This document shows positions 18,350-26,658 of a DNA stretch of 64,000 nucleotides, in pieces. Source of the stretch: Amycolatopsis sp. cg9. Its GTDB lineage: Bacteria; Actinomycetota; Actinomycetes; Mycobacteriales; Pseudonocardiaceae. The stretch covers positions 1,984,001-2,048,000 of the forward strand of contig NZ_CP166850.1 of the NCBI RefSeq assembly GCF_041346945.1, given 5' to 3'. The notes beneath the pieces are model-generated. The model did not search any database and was not told the DNA's origin. It worked only from the letters and a program-made list of their open reading frames with translations. Positions within the stretch are counted from its first letter, which is position 1. Each line of letters starts with the position of its first letter. Position numbers and translations under genes: made by a program.

Positions 18350-19346
18350 TCTCGGCGAGGTCCCGTAGGACGACGTCGGCCGCCGGCCCGGCGGTGAACT
18401 CGCTGACGGTCAGCTCGGCGCTCCCGAAGCGCTGCTTGTAGGCCGCGCGGAGGTTCGGCGACGAGCGGCCGAGGGCCCACTCCATGGTCGAGTTGCTCTT
18501 CCGCAGGAAGTCGATCGGCAGGCTGCCGAGCACATAAAGCTCCGCGCGGCGGTCGCCACGTTCGAGGACCAAGCCGACCAGGTCGGCCACGAGGGTGCGC
18601 TTGCGCATCGCGTCGCGGCCTTTCCACTCGGCGGCCTTGAACTCGGCCACCCGGCGATCGGTCTCGAGGTCGAACTTCCGGCTCGGATCGTTCCCGGCGG
18701 CCAGCGACGGGCGCCGGACGATCCGCTCGCCCGGTTCGAGGATCGATGGCAACGCGCGGACGATCATGGTGGCGTGGATGAGGTCGTTGACGCGGCCGGC
18801 GTGCTGTCGCACCAGCAGCGCGCCCTTGAGCAGTTCATCGGTCAGGCCTTCGGGCGCCAGACGAGTGTCGACGGTGTCGCTGTCGGCACCCTCGAGGAGA
18901 GCTTCGAGCCGCCCGACGCGGCTGGACAAGGCCTCCTGCCCGAAGAACTCGTGCAGGTCGATGAAGGACTTGACCGCGGCACCGAGGTCGCTCACGGGTG
19001 CCGGCGTCTCGGCAGGCTGATCCGCGCCTTCCGGCTCGTGGGGTAGCGGGCTGGTCGGAAAACCGAGCCGCCGGAACTGGCGGATCGCGGCGTGCGAGAT
19101 GAACTCCGTCCGCGACACACCCAGAACGCGCTCGAAGAGCTGCCTCGGCGGCCACCGCTGATCTCCGATGGCGACCCAGTGTGTGCGAATCGCTTCCGGC
19201 CCGCCCCGCGCCGCCGCGCTCAGCACATCGCCGCGGCTCAAGCGGTGCTGCTCGCCGTTCAGTACGAAATCGATCTCGCGCTCGTCGTCCACAGGCTGGG
19301 AGTCGCCCTGGCACCGGCAATTGCTACACCGGCGCCGCGGCGCCAT
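18339..19346 (-). CDS. ScoMcrA-like head protein with possible PD-(D/E)XK nuclease domain
   Basis: This 335-residue protein is unfamiliar as a whole. Residues 1-15 hold three Cys (7, 10, 12). Residues about 40-96 (THWVAIGDQRWPPRQL ... GVSRTEFISHAAIRQFRRLGF) resemble the N-terminal head domain of ScoMcrA-like restriction proteins. A helical middle follows. Residues 204-237 then show E204/E208, a D226 in KFDLETD, and E235-F-K237 in RRVAEFKAAEWKG, compatible with a PD-(D/E)XK nuclease core. The C-terminus has ELYVLGSLPIDFLRKS. The start ATG overlaps the mycoredoxin stop as TGATG, so the two are coupled. Nuclease activity and a defence role are inference. Confidence 0.6.
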   Translation of the reverse strand: MAPRRRCSNCRCQGDSQPVDDEREIDFVLNGEQHRLSRGDVLSAAARGGPEAIRTHWVAIGDQRWPPRQLFERVLGVSRTEFISHAAIRQFRRLGFPTSPLPHEPEGADQPAETPAPVSDLGAAVKSFIDLHEFFGQEALSSRVGRLEALLEGADSDTVDTRLAPEGLTDELLKGALLVRQHAGRVNDLIHATMIVRALPSILEPGERIVRRPSLAAGNDPSRKFDLETDRRVAEFKAAEWKGRDAMRKRTLVADLVGLVLERGDRRAELYVLGSLPIDFLRKSNSTMEWALGRSSPNLRAAYKQRFGSAELTVSEFTAGPAADVVLRDLAEIIG

Positions 19347-19600
19347 CAGCTCGCCGAAGCTGCCTTGACGGCGGCCTCAACCTCGGCGAAGGACGGGTTC
19401 ACCATGGCCGTCGACCCGACGATCACGGTCGGCACCGTCTCGTTGCCGTTCGCGACCTCGCGCACGCGTGCGGCCGCCGACGGGTCCTCCCAGATGTTGA
19501 TCTTCCGGACGGTGAAGCCGCTCTTCGACAGCGGGCGGTCCAGTGCGGCGCAGAAGCCGCAGCCCGGGCGCCAGTAGAACTCGACCTCGACGTTGCTCAT
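19346..19600 (-). CDS. Mycoredoxin/glutaredoxin-like protein
   Basis: This 84-residue thioredoxin-fold protein has an early CxxC active site, C14-G-F-C17, in the first loop (YWRPGCGFC). The cis-Pro segment ETVPTVIVG is followed by NPSFAEV, as in mycoredoxin-1 of mycobacteria and corynebacteria. Such proteins reduce mycothiol mixed disulfides. The ATG at 19600 overlaps the stop of the MBL hydrolase gene (ATGA), with GGAGGAACAGGG as ribosome site. Its own stop overlaps the next start. It belongs to a leftward operon running from the second NUDIX gene through MBL and mycoredoxin to the nuclease-like gene. Confidence 0.85.
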   Translation of the reverse strand: MSNVEVEFYWRPGCGFCAALDRPLSKSGFTVRKINIWEDPSAAARVREVANGNETVPTVIVGSTAMVNPSFAEVEAAVKAASAS

Positions 19601-20367
19601 CCCTGTTCCTCCGACCGCAAGTAGTCCAGCTGCGCCTGCACGCTCAGTTCGGCGGGCGCCCACAGCGCCCGGTCGACGTCGGCGTACACGACCTCGACGA
19701 CCTGGCGTGGGGTGGCGTCCGGCCCCAGCTCCTGCAGAGCCGAACGCACCTGGTCGAGCCGCTGTTCCCGATGCGCCAGGTACTCACGGGCGGTGGCCGG
19801 CAGGTCGGGGAGCTCCGGGCCGTGGCCGGGCAGCCCGGTCGTGCCCGCCGGCAGCTCGATGAGCTTGCGCAGCGAGCGCAGGTAGTCGCCGAGGTCGTGC
19901 AGCACCGTGGTGCCGCGGCCGAGGATCGTGTCGCCGGTCAGCACCTGGCCGTCGAGCACCAGCGAGACGGAGTCGTCGGTGTGCCCCGGCGTGTGCAGCA
20001 CGCGGATCGACAGGCCGCCGGCCGTGATCACCTCGCCGTCCACAAAGGACGATGCGCCGAGGCACAGCGCGGGGTCGAACGCCCGCACCGGTGCTCCGAC
20101 GCGCTCGGCGAACCACGGTGCGCCTTCGGCGTGGTCGGGGTGGAAGTGCGTGAGGAGCACCAGCTCCACCGCACCGGCCCCGGCCAGCAGCTCGAGGTGG
20201 TCGAGGTCGCGGTACCCCGGGTCGACGACGACGGCCGGGGTGTCCGGGGCCGCCCGCAGCACCCAGCTGTTGGTGCCTTCGAGCGTCATCGACGACGGGT
20301 TGTTCTCCAGCAGCACCGAAGCCGTCTCGGTGACCTGGCGCAGCACGCCGTACGCGGGGGCGCTCAT
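19597..20367 (-). CDS. MBL-fold metallo-hydrolase (Rv3677c-like)
   Basis: This 256-residue metallo-beta-lactamase-fold hydrolase carries the metal motif THFHPDHAEG, a later LHTPGHTDDS and a DTILG aspartate, all ligands of the two-metal site. It is of the glyoxalase-II/LACTB2-like type, whose members include RNA endonucleases as well as thioesterases; the substrate is unknown. It occupies the Rv3677c position downstream of crp on the opposite strand, as in mycobacteria. Start ATG 20367 overlaps the NUDIX stop (ATGA); the longer frame to 20685 only runs into that gene. Confidence 0.9.
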   Translation of the reverse strand: MSAPAYGVLRQVTETASVLLENNPSSMTLEGTNSWVLRAAPDTPAVVVDPGYRDLDHLELLAGAGAVELVLLTHFHPDHAEGAPWFAERVGAPVRAFDPALCLGASSFVDGEVITAGGLSIRVLHTPGHTDDSVSLVLDGQVLTGDTILGRGTTVLHDLGDYLRSLRKLIELPAGTTGLPGHGPELPDLPATAREYLAHREQRLDQVRSALQELGPDATPRQVVEVVYADVDRALWAPAELSVQAQLDYLRSEEQG

Positions 20368-21182
20368 CGCTTCTCCAGCACGACTCGGACCTGGTCGTTC
20401 TCGCGGATCAGCGTCGGCGCGATCCGGACGATCTCGCGCGGCGCGGCCAGCACGTCGTCGGCGGTCGCGAACTGCGCGAGTTCGCTCAGCGTCAGCCACG
20501 TCGGCGGCATCAGCATCCGCCGGCCTTCGCGCGCGTCGGCGATCGCGTCCTCGGGGCGCTGCCAGCCGGAGCTCGACGCCTCCGACGTCGCGCCGTCGGC
20601 CTGCTGGCCCTCCGGCAGCTTCGCGACGTAGAACCGGGTGTCGTAGCGGCGCGGCTCCTGCTCCGGCGTGATCCAGTGCGCCCACGGGCGCAGCAGGTCG
20701 GCGCGCAGCGTCAGGCCCGCGTCGGCGAGGAACCCGGCCAGCGACACCTCCCGCGTCTCCAGCGCCTGGCGGGCGGCGGCGTACGGCACGACGTCGGTCA
20801 GCACGGTTTCCGAGCTGCCCGCGAGCAGCACCCCGGACTCCTCGAACGTCTCGCGCACCGCCGCGCAGGTCAGCGCCCGCGCGAGAGCCTCGTCACAGCC
20901 GAACCTCGCGGCCCACCAGGACGGCTCCGGGCCGGCCCACGCCACCGACGCGTCGGCGTCGCGCTGGTCCACCCCGCCGCCGGGGAACACGGTCATCCCG
21001 CCCGCGAACGGCATGCCCTTGACCCGGTGCTGCAGGAAGATCTCGACGCCGTCGGCGCCGTCCCGGACCAGGATCACGGTCGCCGCGTCCTTCGGCGTCG
21101 CCGGCGGGCCGTCGGCGTTGGCGCGGGTGGCTACCCCGGCACCGACGGGGATGTCGAAGACAAACTCCTTTGGCTGCTCCAC
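20364..21182 (-). CDS. NUDIX hydrolase with long insert
   Basis: This 272-residue protein resembles eukaryotic NUDT19-type enzymes. VFPGGGVDQRDAD begins the Nudix region. An insertion of roughly 25 residues precedes the RETFEESGVLLAG helix that holds the metal-binding Glu residues. NUDT19-like enzymes often act on CoA derivatives, but that is only a hint. GTG start. It heads a coupled operon with the MBL hydrolase. A large palindromic terminator lies 64 bases upstream and isolates it from the preceding gene. Confidence 0.88.
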   Translation of the reverse strand: MEQPKEFVFDIPVGAGVATRANADGPPATPKDAATVILVRDGADGVEIFLQHRVKGMPFAGGMTVFPGGGVDQRDADASVAWAGPEPSWWAARFGCDEALARALTCAAVRETFEESGVLLAGSSETVLTDVVPYAAARQALETREVSLAGFLADAGLTLRADLLRPWAHWITPEQEPRRYDTRFYVAKLPEGQQADGATSEASSSGWQRPEDAIADAREGRRMLMPPTWLTLSELAQFATADDVLAAPREIVRIAPTLIRENDQVRVVLEKR

Positions 21183-21245
21183 CCCGGCAACATACCTCCG
21201 GCACCCGACGTTCCGTCGCGCAGTTGTGGCATCCCAGACACGGCA

Positions 21246-21277
21246 AAAGCCGCACTTTCACGTGAAAGTGCGGCTTT
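21246..21277. terminator. Perfect 32-bp palindrome with CTTTCACGTGAAAG core
   Basis: AAAGCCGCACTTTCAC and its exact reverse complement meet without a spacer. As RNA this forms a long hairpin ending in a T-run on both strands. It lies 12 bases after the stop of the leftward gene at 21290 and is one of four copies of the CTTTCACGTGAAAG element in the window, all at gene 3' ends. Confidence 0.8.
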
Positions 21278-21289
21278 GTGCCGCAGAGC

Positions 21290-22432
21290 TTAGGGGGCGG
21301 TCCAGCCGCGCTGGTCGCCGCCGGAGCGGGAAGCGCCGTTGAGCCGCATCTTCGCCGCCTCGGCCCGCTCGCGCTCGGCCAGCTCGGCGTGCAGTTCGCG
21401 CAGCAGCGCCCGGTCGCGCTCGCTCAGGCTCGGGTCGTCGAGGTCCAGTGCCGGCAGCTCGACGACTTCGTGCATCGACGGCTTGCCCGCGGCGATCTCG
21501 CGGCCCTTCTCCGGGTCTTCGGCCAGCGCCTGCCGCAGCTGCGCGACCTCCGCCGGCGTCAGGTCGGCGGTGCGCTCCGCGCGCGTCTCGGACCGCTCGG
21601 ACCGCACCTTGCGGGACGGTTCCGGGGCCGGCGACGGCGGCGACACGATCGGCACCACCGGCGCGACCGGCTCGGGCGGCGCCGTCGTGGTGCTGCTCGA
21701 CCGGATGCTGTGCCTGCTGCCCGACTCCGCGACCGGCTCCGGCGTCACCGGGGCCGGCGGCTTGACGACCGGCTCCGGCCGAAAGGAAGACGCGCTCGAC
21801 GTCGTGCTCCCGGTCACCCAGGCCGGCGACGCGGCGGCCGACGCGGCCTGGTGGTACTCGGAGTGCGCCACCCCCGGACCGCTGACCTCGACGACCGAGT
21901 GGATCCCGGCCCGGCGCAGCGCCGTGTCGACGCGGAACGCGACGGCGGGCGGGTTGCCCTCCGGTCCCAGCTCGACCAGCACCACGCGCTGCGGCAGCGC
22001 GCCCGGCACGCTGCCGGCCGGCGTGTTGCGCCACACTGCGTGCACCGACCGGACGTCCGGCAGCACCTGCAGCGTCCGGTCGAGCGCCTCGGCGATGCCG
22101 AACTCCGGGGAGTTCTCGCCGCTGAACCGGTGCGTGTTGACCGGGTCGGCCTCGTCGACCAGCAGGTCGTTCGCCAGCGTCGCGTCCGAGCGGCTCATCT
22201 CGAGCACCAGCGCGAGCTCGCGCTGTTCGGCGGAGCTGACCGGGATCCGGCCCGCGATGAGCGTGCCGGTGGTCAGCTCGACCGCCTCGTCGATGTGGGC
22301 CCGGGCGATCAGCTCACGCGCTTCGGTGAGCGCGCTGTCGTCGATCCGGCCCGCCAGGGCCAGCAACAGGTTGTGCAGGCGCAGGGGCACCGAAAACCCG
22401 TCCATGGGCGGGCCGTCGTGGACCTCCACCAT
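21290..22432 (-). CDS. Unknown protein, larger member of a tandem paralogue pair
   Basis: This 380-residue protein is of unknown function. The N-terminal 175 residues look folded: a helical LRLHNLLLALAGRIDDSALTEARELIARAH segment, then an alpha/beta part with VNTHRFSGENSPE and a later QRVVLVELGPEG. A Pro/Ser/Thr-rich linker (about 195-285) follows, then a charged helical tail (PAEVAQLRQALAEDPEKG..., ALLRELHAELAERERAE). The same three N-terminal elements recur in the upstream gene, so the two are probably diverged duplicates. No membrane segment is seen. GTG start. Confidence 0.7.
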   Translation of the reverse strand: MVEVHDGPPMDGFSVPLRLHNLLLALAGRIDDSALTEARELIARAHIDEAVELTTGTLIAGRIPVSSAEQRELALVLEMSRSDATLANDLLVDEADPVNTHRFSGENSPEFGIAEALDRTLQVLPDVRSVHAVWRNTPAGSVPGALPQRVVLVELGPEGNPPAVAFRVDTALRRAGIHSVVEVSGPGVAHSEYHQAASAAASPAWVTGSTTSSASSFRPEPVVKPPAPVTPEPVAESGSRHSIRSSSTTTAPPEPVAPVVPIVSPPSPAPEPSRKVRSERSETRAERTADLTPAEVAQLRQALAEDPEKGREIAAGKPSMHEVVELPALDLDDPSLSERDRALLRELHAELAERERAEAAKMRLNGASRSGGDQRGWTAP

Positions 22433-22468
22433 TGCCTTGCTCCCTCCCAGCTCGCTGGCGGGCGAGCG

Positions 22469-23098
22469 TTATGCGGCTACTAGCCGGTTCCCCGCCACCG
22501 CGCCCACGCAGACCAGCTCTGAGTCGGCCAGCGCGGCCCGGTGGTACCCCGGCAGGTCGAAACGCGGCGGGATGACTTCGACGCTGGGCTCTTCATCGCC
22601 CAGGACCCGCAGCACCCGCTGCAGCTCGCCGGTCAACCTCGGCAGCCCCGCCTGCGCGGTGATGAGCAGGACGCGCTTGGCGGTTCCCTGCCCGACCACA
22701 CCGACGTGTCGCCAGCTCTGCCGCACTTCCCCCACGTCCGGGCGTCCCCGCAACGTTGCGTGGATCAACACGGACACGGAGTCGACCGAGTTAACCCATT
22801 CGGGCGCACTCGACGTGAATGTGTACCGGTTCTCGGTGACGTCGTCTACCCCCAGCGTCGAACTGACCTGGTGCCAGTCCGCGCCGTGCGGGATGAGACC
22901 GGCCACGAGCAGCCGGTACTCCGTCTGGTCGAGGTCGATCCTGTGCTTAAGCAAAGACCTCGGCAGGGTCCGGGCGAGGGTGCCCATCGCGCCCTCGCCG
23001 AGCCAGTCGCGGAACCGCCACAGCAGCTGGTCGGGCAGCCGCCCGGCCAGCCGGAGCAGCAGTTCGTGCGTGGACTGCTCGATGTCCGGGTCCATCAC
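22469..23098 (-). CDS. Unknown protein, smaller member of a tandem paralogue pair
   Basis: This 209-residue protein is of unknown function and shares its layout with the downstream gene product. It starts with helices around LLLRLAGRLPDQLLWRFRDW, then a YRLLVAGLIPHG turn corresponding to TGTLIAGRIPV, then NRYTFTSSAPEW corresponding to NTHRFSGENSPE, and a strand KRVLLITAQAG. It lacks the Pro-rich linker and tail. The start is GTG 23098 or ATG 23095; either overlaps the RidA stop. It is cotranscribed with ridA and the DUF4177 gene. Confidence 0.7.
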   Translation of the reverse strand: MMDPDIEQSTHELLLRLAGRLPDQLLWRFRDWLGEGAMGTLARTLPRSLLKHRIDLDQTEYRLLVAGLIPHGADWHQVSSTLGVDDVTENRYTFTSSAPEWVNSVDSVSVLIHATLRGRPDVGEVRQSWRHVGVVGQGTAKRVLLITAQAGLPRLTGELQRVLRVLGDEEPSVEVIPPRFDLPGYHRAALADSELVCVGAVAGNRLVAA

Positions 23099-23550
23099 TG
23101 CACCTCCACGATCAGTTCGACCTCCACCGGCGAGCCGATGGGCAGCTCCGCGACGCCGACGGCCGAGCGGGCGTGCACGCCCGCGTCACCGAAGACCTCG
23201 CCGAGCAGCTCGGACGCGCCGTTGACGACCGCGGGCTGACCGGTGAAGCCCTCCGCGGAAGCCACGAAGCCGACAACCTTGACGATCCTCGCGACGTTGT
23301 CAATGCCGACCAGTGCGTGCACGGCCGCGAGCGCGTTGAGCGCCGACGTGCGGGCGTGGCCCTTCGCCTCTTCGGGGCTGATCTCCGCGCCGACCTTGCC
23401 GGTCGCGGCGAGCACGCCGTCGACGAAGGGCAGCTGACCCGAGGTGTAGACGTGCTTCCCGCTCTGGACGGCGGGCACGTAGGCGGCCAGCGGAGCGGCC
23501 ACGCCGGGCAGCTCGATGCCGAGTTCCTTCAGCCGTTCGCTCCAGCTCAC
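23095..23550 (-). CDS. RidA-family protein (Rv3678c-like)
   Basis: This 151-residue member of the RidA/YjgF family (reactive-intermediate deaminase, normally a trimer that hydrolyses 2-aminoacrylate or other imines) has VYTSGQLPFVDG near residue 41 and a C-terminal strand ELPIGSPVEVELIVEV. The Arg that binds the substrate carboxylate in classical RidA is not obvious here, so this may be one of the RidA subfamilies of unknown activity. GTG 23550 lies five bases from the DUF4177 stop. Confidence 0.88.
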   Translation of the reverse strand: MSWSERLKELGIELPGVAAPLAAYVPAVQSGKHVYTSGQLPFVDGVLAATGKVGAEISPEEAKGHARTSALNALAAVHALVGIDNVARIVKVVGFVASAEGFTGQPAVVNGASELLGEVFGDAGVHARSAVGVAELPIGSPVEVELIVEVQ

Positions 23551-23555
23551 GCGGA

Positions 23556-23717
23556 TCAGCCCTTCGGACGCTTGAGGTACGCGACGTGCTGCTCGCCCGT
23601 CGGGTTCGGCAGCACGGTGACCAGTTCCCAGCCGTCCTCGCCCCACTGGTCGAGGATCTGCTTCGTCGCGTGGATCAGCAGAGGGACGGTCGCGTACTCC
23701 CACTTGGTGGCGCTCAT
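23556..23717 (-). CDS. DUF4177 small protein (Rv3678A-like)
   Basis: This 53-residue protein reads W-E-Y-A-T-V-P near the start, then DQWGEDGWELVTVLPNP, the typical DUF4177 pattern. A conserved small gene of this kind sits directly upstream of the RidA gene in mycobacteria. No function is known. I chose ATG 23717 because the family begins with this MSATKWEYATV segment; an in-frame start exists at 23744. Confidence 0.85.
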   Translation of the reverse strand: MSATKWEYATVPLLIHATKQILDQWGEDGWELVTVLPNPTGEQHVAYLKRPKG

Positions 23718-23810
23718 GAACCGGGAGCGTAGCCAAGCGGGCAAGTGCGCCGGGGGCCGCCGCCGGAAAACGGCGCGCGACGCGCCGCCGTGTGGTTCAT
23801 CTCACGCCGC

Positions 23811-23816
23811 TAGCGT
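23811..23816 (+). promoter_or_regulatory. -10 box of a leaderless gene
   Basis: TAGCGT ends six bases before the GTG at 23823, the distance expected if transcription starts on the first base of the start codon. No good -35 is visible. Confidence 0.4.
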
Positions 23817-23822
23817 TGGCCC

Positions 23823-24071
23823 GTGGATACCTGGCGCGTGATCGCGACGGCGCTGCTCGCGGCGGCCGGACTGCCCCTGGTCCTCGTCGTGATGGCGAAG
23901 GTGCGCGACCGGACGCAGAACTCCGGCCAGGTCGCCGTCGGCGGCGTGATCACCTTCACGCTGCTGGTCGTGGTGGGCGTTCTCACCCTCACCGTGCTGC
24001 CCGGCGCTGTGGCCTGGGCACTGGTCGCGGCGGTCGCCGCTGCGGTCAGCGTCATGCTGCTGGCCAGCTGA
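23823..24071 (+). CDS. Small two-helix membrane protein
   Basis: This 82-residue protein has two or three hydrophobic segments (about 6-24, 38-58 and 60-80) and a short basic loop, KVRDRTQNSGQ. It looks like a small integral membrane protein of unknown function, common upstream of the ArsA-like pair in Pseudonocardiaceae as far as I can judge. The probably leaderless GTG and the hydrophobic pattern support it. It is followed 21 bases later by the first ATPase gene, which has its own -10 box. Confidence 0.65.
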   Translation: MDTWRVIATALLAAAGLPLVLVVMAKVRDRTQNSGQVAVGGVITFTLLVVVGVLTLTVLPGAVAWALVAAVAAAVSVMLLAS

Positions 24072-24080
24072 GAGCTGATT

Positions 24081-24086
24081 TAGGGT
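24081..24086 (+). promoter_or_regulatory. -10 box ahead of the first ArsA-like gene
   Basis: TAGGGT lies six bases before the GTG at 24093, again the leaderless arrangement. It would allow the ATPase pair to be transcribed independently of the small membrane gene. Confidence 0.35.
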
Positions 24087-24092
24087 GAAGAA

Positions 24093-25100
24093 GTGACCAC
24101 TCCCCATGCCGGCTGGACCGACGAGCTTGCCCGCGCCCGGCTGCACTTCGTCACCGGCAAGGGCGGGACCGGCAAGACGACGCTGGCCGCCGCGCTCGGC
24201 CTCGCGCTCGCCCGCGAAGGCCGCCGCGTGCTGCTCATCGAGGTGGAGGGCCGCCAGGGCATCGCCCAGCTCTTCGACACCGAGCCGCTGCCCTACGCCG
24301 AGCAGCGCATCGCCGCCGTGCCCGGCGGGGGCGAGCTGCGCGCGCTGCACGTCGACGTCGAAGCCGCGCTCCTCGAGTACTTCGAGATGTTCTACAACCT
24401 GGGCTTCGCCGGCCGGACGCTGCGGCGGATGGGCGCGATCGAGTTCGCGACCACGCTCGCGCCCGGTCTCCGGGACGTCCTGCTCACCGGGAAGATCAAG
24501 GAGTGCGTCGGCCGCACCGAGTCCGACGGGCGGCACACCTACGACGCCGTCGTCGTCGACTCGCCGCCGACCGGCCGGGTCGTCAAGTTCCTCGACGTCA
24601 CCAAGGCGCTGACCGACCTCGCGAAGACCGGCCCGATCCGCGGCCAGGCCGAGGGCGTCGTGCGGCTGCTGCACTCCGGCGAGACCGTGGTCCACCTGGC
24701 CACGCTGCTGGAGGAGATGCCGGTCCGCGAGACCGTCGAGGCCGTCGCCGAGCTGGACGGCGCCGACCTGCGCCCGGGCGCGGTGCTGGTCAACCGGGTC
24801 AGACCGCCGCGGCTGCCCGCCCGCTCGGTGACCGCCGCCGCGGACGGCCGCGTCGACGCCTCCCGCGTCCGCGACGGGCTCGCGTCGGCCGGGCTGAAGC
24901 TGCCGCAGGAGACGCTCGAAGCGCTGGTCGACGAGACCGTCGAGCACGCCGTGCGGGTCGCCGCCGAGCAGCGGGCGCGCGAGCAGCTCGCCGAGGCCGA
25001 CCTGCCCACCCTCGAACTGCCGGACCTGACCGACGGCGTCGACGTCGCGGCCCTCTACGACCTGGCCGAGGCCTTGACCGACCAGGGGGTGCGGTTGTGA
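24093..25100 (+). CDS. ArsA/Get3-like ATPase, first of pair (Rv3679-like)
   Basis: This 335-residue deviant-Walker-A ATPase of the ArsA/Get3 family has P-loop GKGGTGKTT at about residues 24-32. A switch region [15 protein letters not shown] follows. The M. tuberculosis pair Rv3679-Rv3680 forms a hetero-complex described as Get3 homologues (BagA/BagB). Arsenite-type cysteine ligands are not evident, so arsenic efflux is unlikely. The stop overlaps the second gene's GTG by four bases, consistent with stoichiometric production. Confidence 0.92.
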   Translation: MTTPHAGWTDELARARLHFVTGKGGTGKTTLAAALGLALAREGRRVLLIEVEGRQGIAQLFDTEPLPYAEQRIAAVPGGGELRALHVDVEAALLEYFEMFYNLGFAGRTLRRMGAIEFATTLAPGLRDVLLTGKIKECVGRTESDGRHTYDAVVVDSPPTGRVVKFLDVTKALTDLAKTGPIRGQAEGVVRLLHSGETVVHLATLLEEMPVRETVEAVAELDGADLRPGAVLVNRVRPPRLPARSVTAAADGRVDASRVRDGLASAGLKLPQETLEALVDETVEHAVRVAAEQRAREQLAEADLPTLELPDLTDGVDVAALYDLAEALTDQGVRL

Positions 25101-26206
25101 CCGACATCGACATCGACGCGATGCTGGACGACCAGGAAAGCCGCGTGATCGTCTGCTGCGGCTCCGGTGGCGTCGGCAAGACCACGACGGCCGCGGCGCT
25201 GGCGCTGCGGGCGGCCGAGCGCGGCCGGCAGACGGTGGTGCTGACCATCGACCCCGCGCGCCGGCTGGCGCAGGCGCTCGGGCTGCGCGAACTCGGCAAC
25301 CACCCCAAGCAGGTGCAGGTCGAAGGGTTCGAGCCCAAGGGCGAGCTGTGGGCGATGATGCTCGACATGCGCCGCACGTTCGACGACATGGTGCGCGTGC
25401 ACGCCGGCCCGGAACGCGCCGAAGCGCTGTTGAAGAACCCCTTCTACCAGACCATTTCCACGTCGTTCTCCGGCACGCAGGAGTACATGGCGATGGAGAA
25501 GCTCGGCCAGCTCGCGGCGACCGGCGACTGGGACCTGATCATCGTGGACACCCCGCCGAGCCGGTCCGCTTTGGACTTCCTGGACGCGCCGACCCGGCTG
25601 TCGTCCGCTTTGGACGGCCGGATGATCCGCCTGCTGACCGGCCCGGCGAAGGCCGGCGGCTGGGGCCTGCGCAAGGTCGTCAACGCCGGGTTCTCGATGT
25701 TCGCGAAAGCGGTGTCGACGATCATCGGCGGCCAGCTGCTGACCGACGCGTCGGCGTTCATGCAGGCCTTCGACAGCATGTTCGGCGGCTTCCGCGAGCG
25801 CGCCCGCAAGACGGCGGAGCTGCTGCGCTCGTCCGGGACGTCGTTCCTCGTGGTGGCCGCCCCGGAGCCGGACGCGCTGCGCGAGGCGTCCTACTTCGTC
25901 GAGCGGCTGTCGGCGGAGTCGATGCCGCTGGCCGGGCTGATCGCGAACCGGACGCACCCGGTGCTGGCCCGGCTGTCGGGCGCGGAAGCGCTCGCGGCGG
26001 CCGAGAACCTGCAGAACGCCCCGCTGGCCGAGGCGGTGCTGCGGCTGCACGCGGACCGCGTCGACCTGGCGGCCCGCGAAGAGCGGCTGCTCGCGCGGTT
26101 CACCCGGGCGCACCCCGAGGTGGCGCTGGCGCGGGTGCCCGCGCTGGCCGGTGACGTGCACGACCTGGCAGGTCTGCGCGACATCGGCGTGAAGCTCGCC
26201 GGCTGA
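25097..26206 (+). CDS. ArsA/Get3-like ATPase, second of pair (Rv3680-like)
   Basis: This 369-residue partner of the upstream ATPase has P-loop [15 protein letters not shown] near residue 19 and the nucleotide-hydrolysis segment [16 protein letters not shown] methionine-containing hydrophobic middle ([18 protein letters not shown]) may bind a hydrophobic client helix or membrane. The annotated start is the GTG that forms a GTGA overlap; longer readings upstream are out of context. After the stop comes a CTTTCACGTGAAAG palindrome and then the paired AATGAGTCATT element. Confidence 0.92.
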   Translation: MTDIDIDAMLDDQESRVIVCCGSGGVGKTTTAAALALRAAERGRQTVVLTIDPARRLAQALGLRELGNHPKQVQVEGFEPKGELWAMMLDMRRTFDDMVRVHAGPERAEALLKNPFYQTISTSFSGTQEYMAMEKLGQLAATGDWDLIIVDTPPSRSALDFLDAPTRLSSALDGRMIRLLTGPAKAGGWGLRKVVNAGFSMFAKAVSTIIGGQLLTDASAFMQAFDSMFGGFRERARKTAELLRSSGTSFLVVAAPEPDALREASYFVERLSAESMPLAGLIANRTHPVLARLSGAEALAAAENLQNAPLAEAVLRLHADRVDLAAREERLLARFTRAHPEVALARVPALAGDVHDLAGLRDIGVKLAG

Positions 26207-26213
26207 CGCGTCA

Positions 26214-26227
26214 CTTTCACGTGAAAG
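26214..26227. repeat. CTTTCACGTGAAAG palindrome after the ATPase operon
   Basis: This 14-base perfect palindrome begins seven bases after the stop of the second ATPase gene. Flanking complementarity extends only slightly (T-CA/C-GC), so its hairpin is shorter than the copies at 21246 and 35044. Confidence 0.7.
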
Positions 26228-26240
26228 CTGCGCCGGCGGC

Positions 26241-26301
26241 GGAGGTCGCGAATGACTCATTCGGGACGCCGGAGGTCGCGAATGAGTCATTCGCGACCTC
26301 C
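26241..26301. repeat. Tandem AATGAGTCATT palindromes between convergent genes
   Basis: Unit 1 (26241-26270) reads GGAGGTCGCGAATGACTCATT then GGGACGCC. Unit 2 (26271-26301) is a 15-base-arm palindrome GGAGGTCGCGAATGA-G-TCATTCGCGACCTCC. The same two-unit arrangement recurs at 57009-57067. Both sites lie between the 3' ends of convergent genes, suggesting a terminator or a lineage-specific repetitive palindrome. Confidence 0.8.
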
Positions 26302-26361
26302 GGCGAACCGGGCTGAGCGGTGTGGGCGGCGCGGCAGCAGGTCCGCACCGCCCGCACCCGC

Positions 26362-26658
26362 TCAGCCGACCTGGACCCGCTCTTCCGCGTCGCGCTTGGC
26401 CGCATCCAGCAGGTCCGCCCAGCTCTCCACGTCGGGGCGGCGGCGGAGCAACGCCCGCCGTTCCCGTTCGGTCATGCCGCCCCAGACCCCGAAGTTGATC
26501 CGGCCGTCGAGTGCTTCGGCGAGGCATTCCGTGCGGACCGGGCAGCCGAGGCACACGGCCTTGGCCCGGTTCTGCTCGGCACCCCGGACGAACAGGCCGT
26601 CCGGATCGGCGTCCCGGCAGGACGCGTTGATTCGCCAGCTCGACTGGTTGGTTTCCAT
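26362..26658 (-). CDS. whiB4: WhiB-family iron-sulfur regulator, WhiB4-like
   Basis: This 98-residue Wbl protein has four cluster ligands at Cys14, Cys36, Cys39 and Cys45 (the last three as CxxC-x5-C). The turn GVWGG follows at 57-61, then a basic DNA-binding tail RERRALLRRR. Its place next to the ponA2-type gene matches M. tuberculosis whiB4 (Rv3681c), an oxygen- and nitric-oxide-sensitive regulator of redox homeostasis. It is transcribed divergently from ponA2 across 344 bases, and a GGGAG ribosome site is present. Confidence 0.92.
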   Translation of the reverse strand: METNQSSWRINASCRDADPDGLFVRGAEQNRAKAVCLGCPVRTECLAEALDGRINFGVWGGMTERERRALLRRRPDVESWADLLDAAKRDAEERVQVG

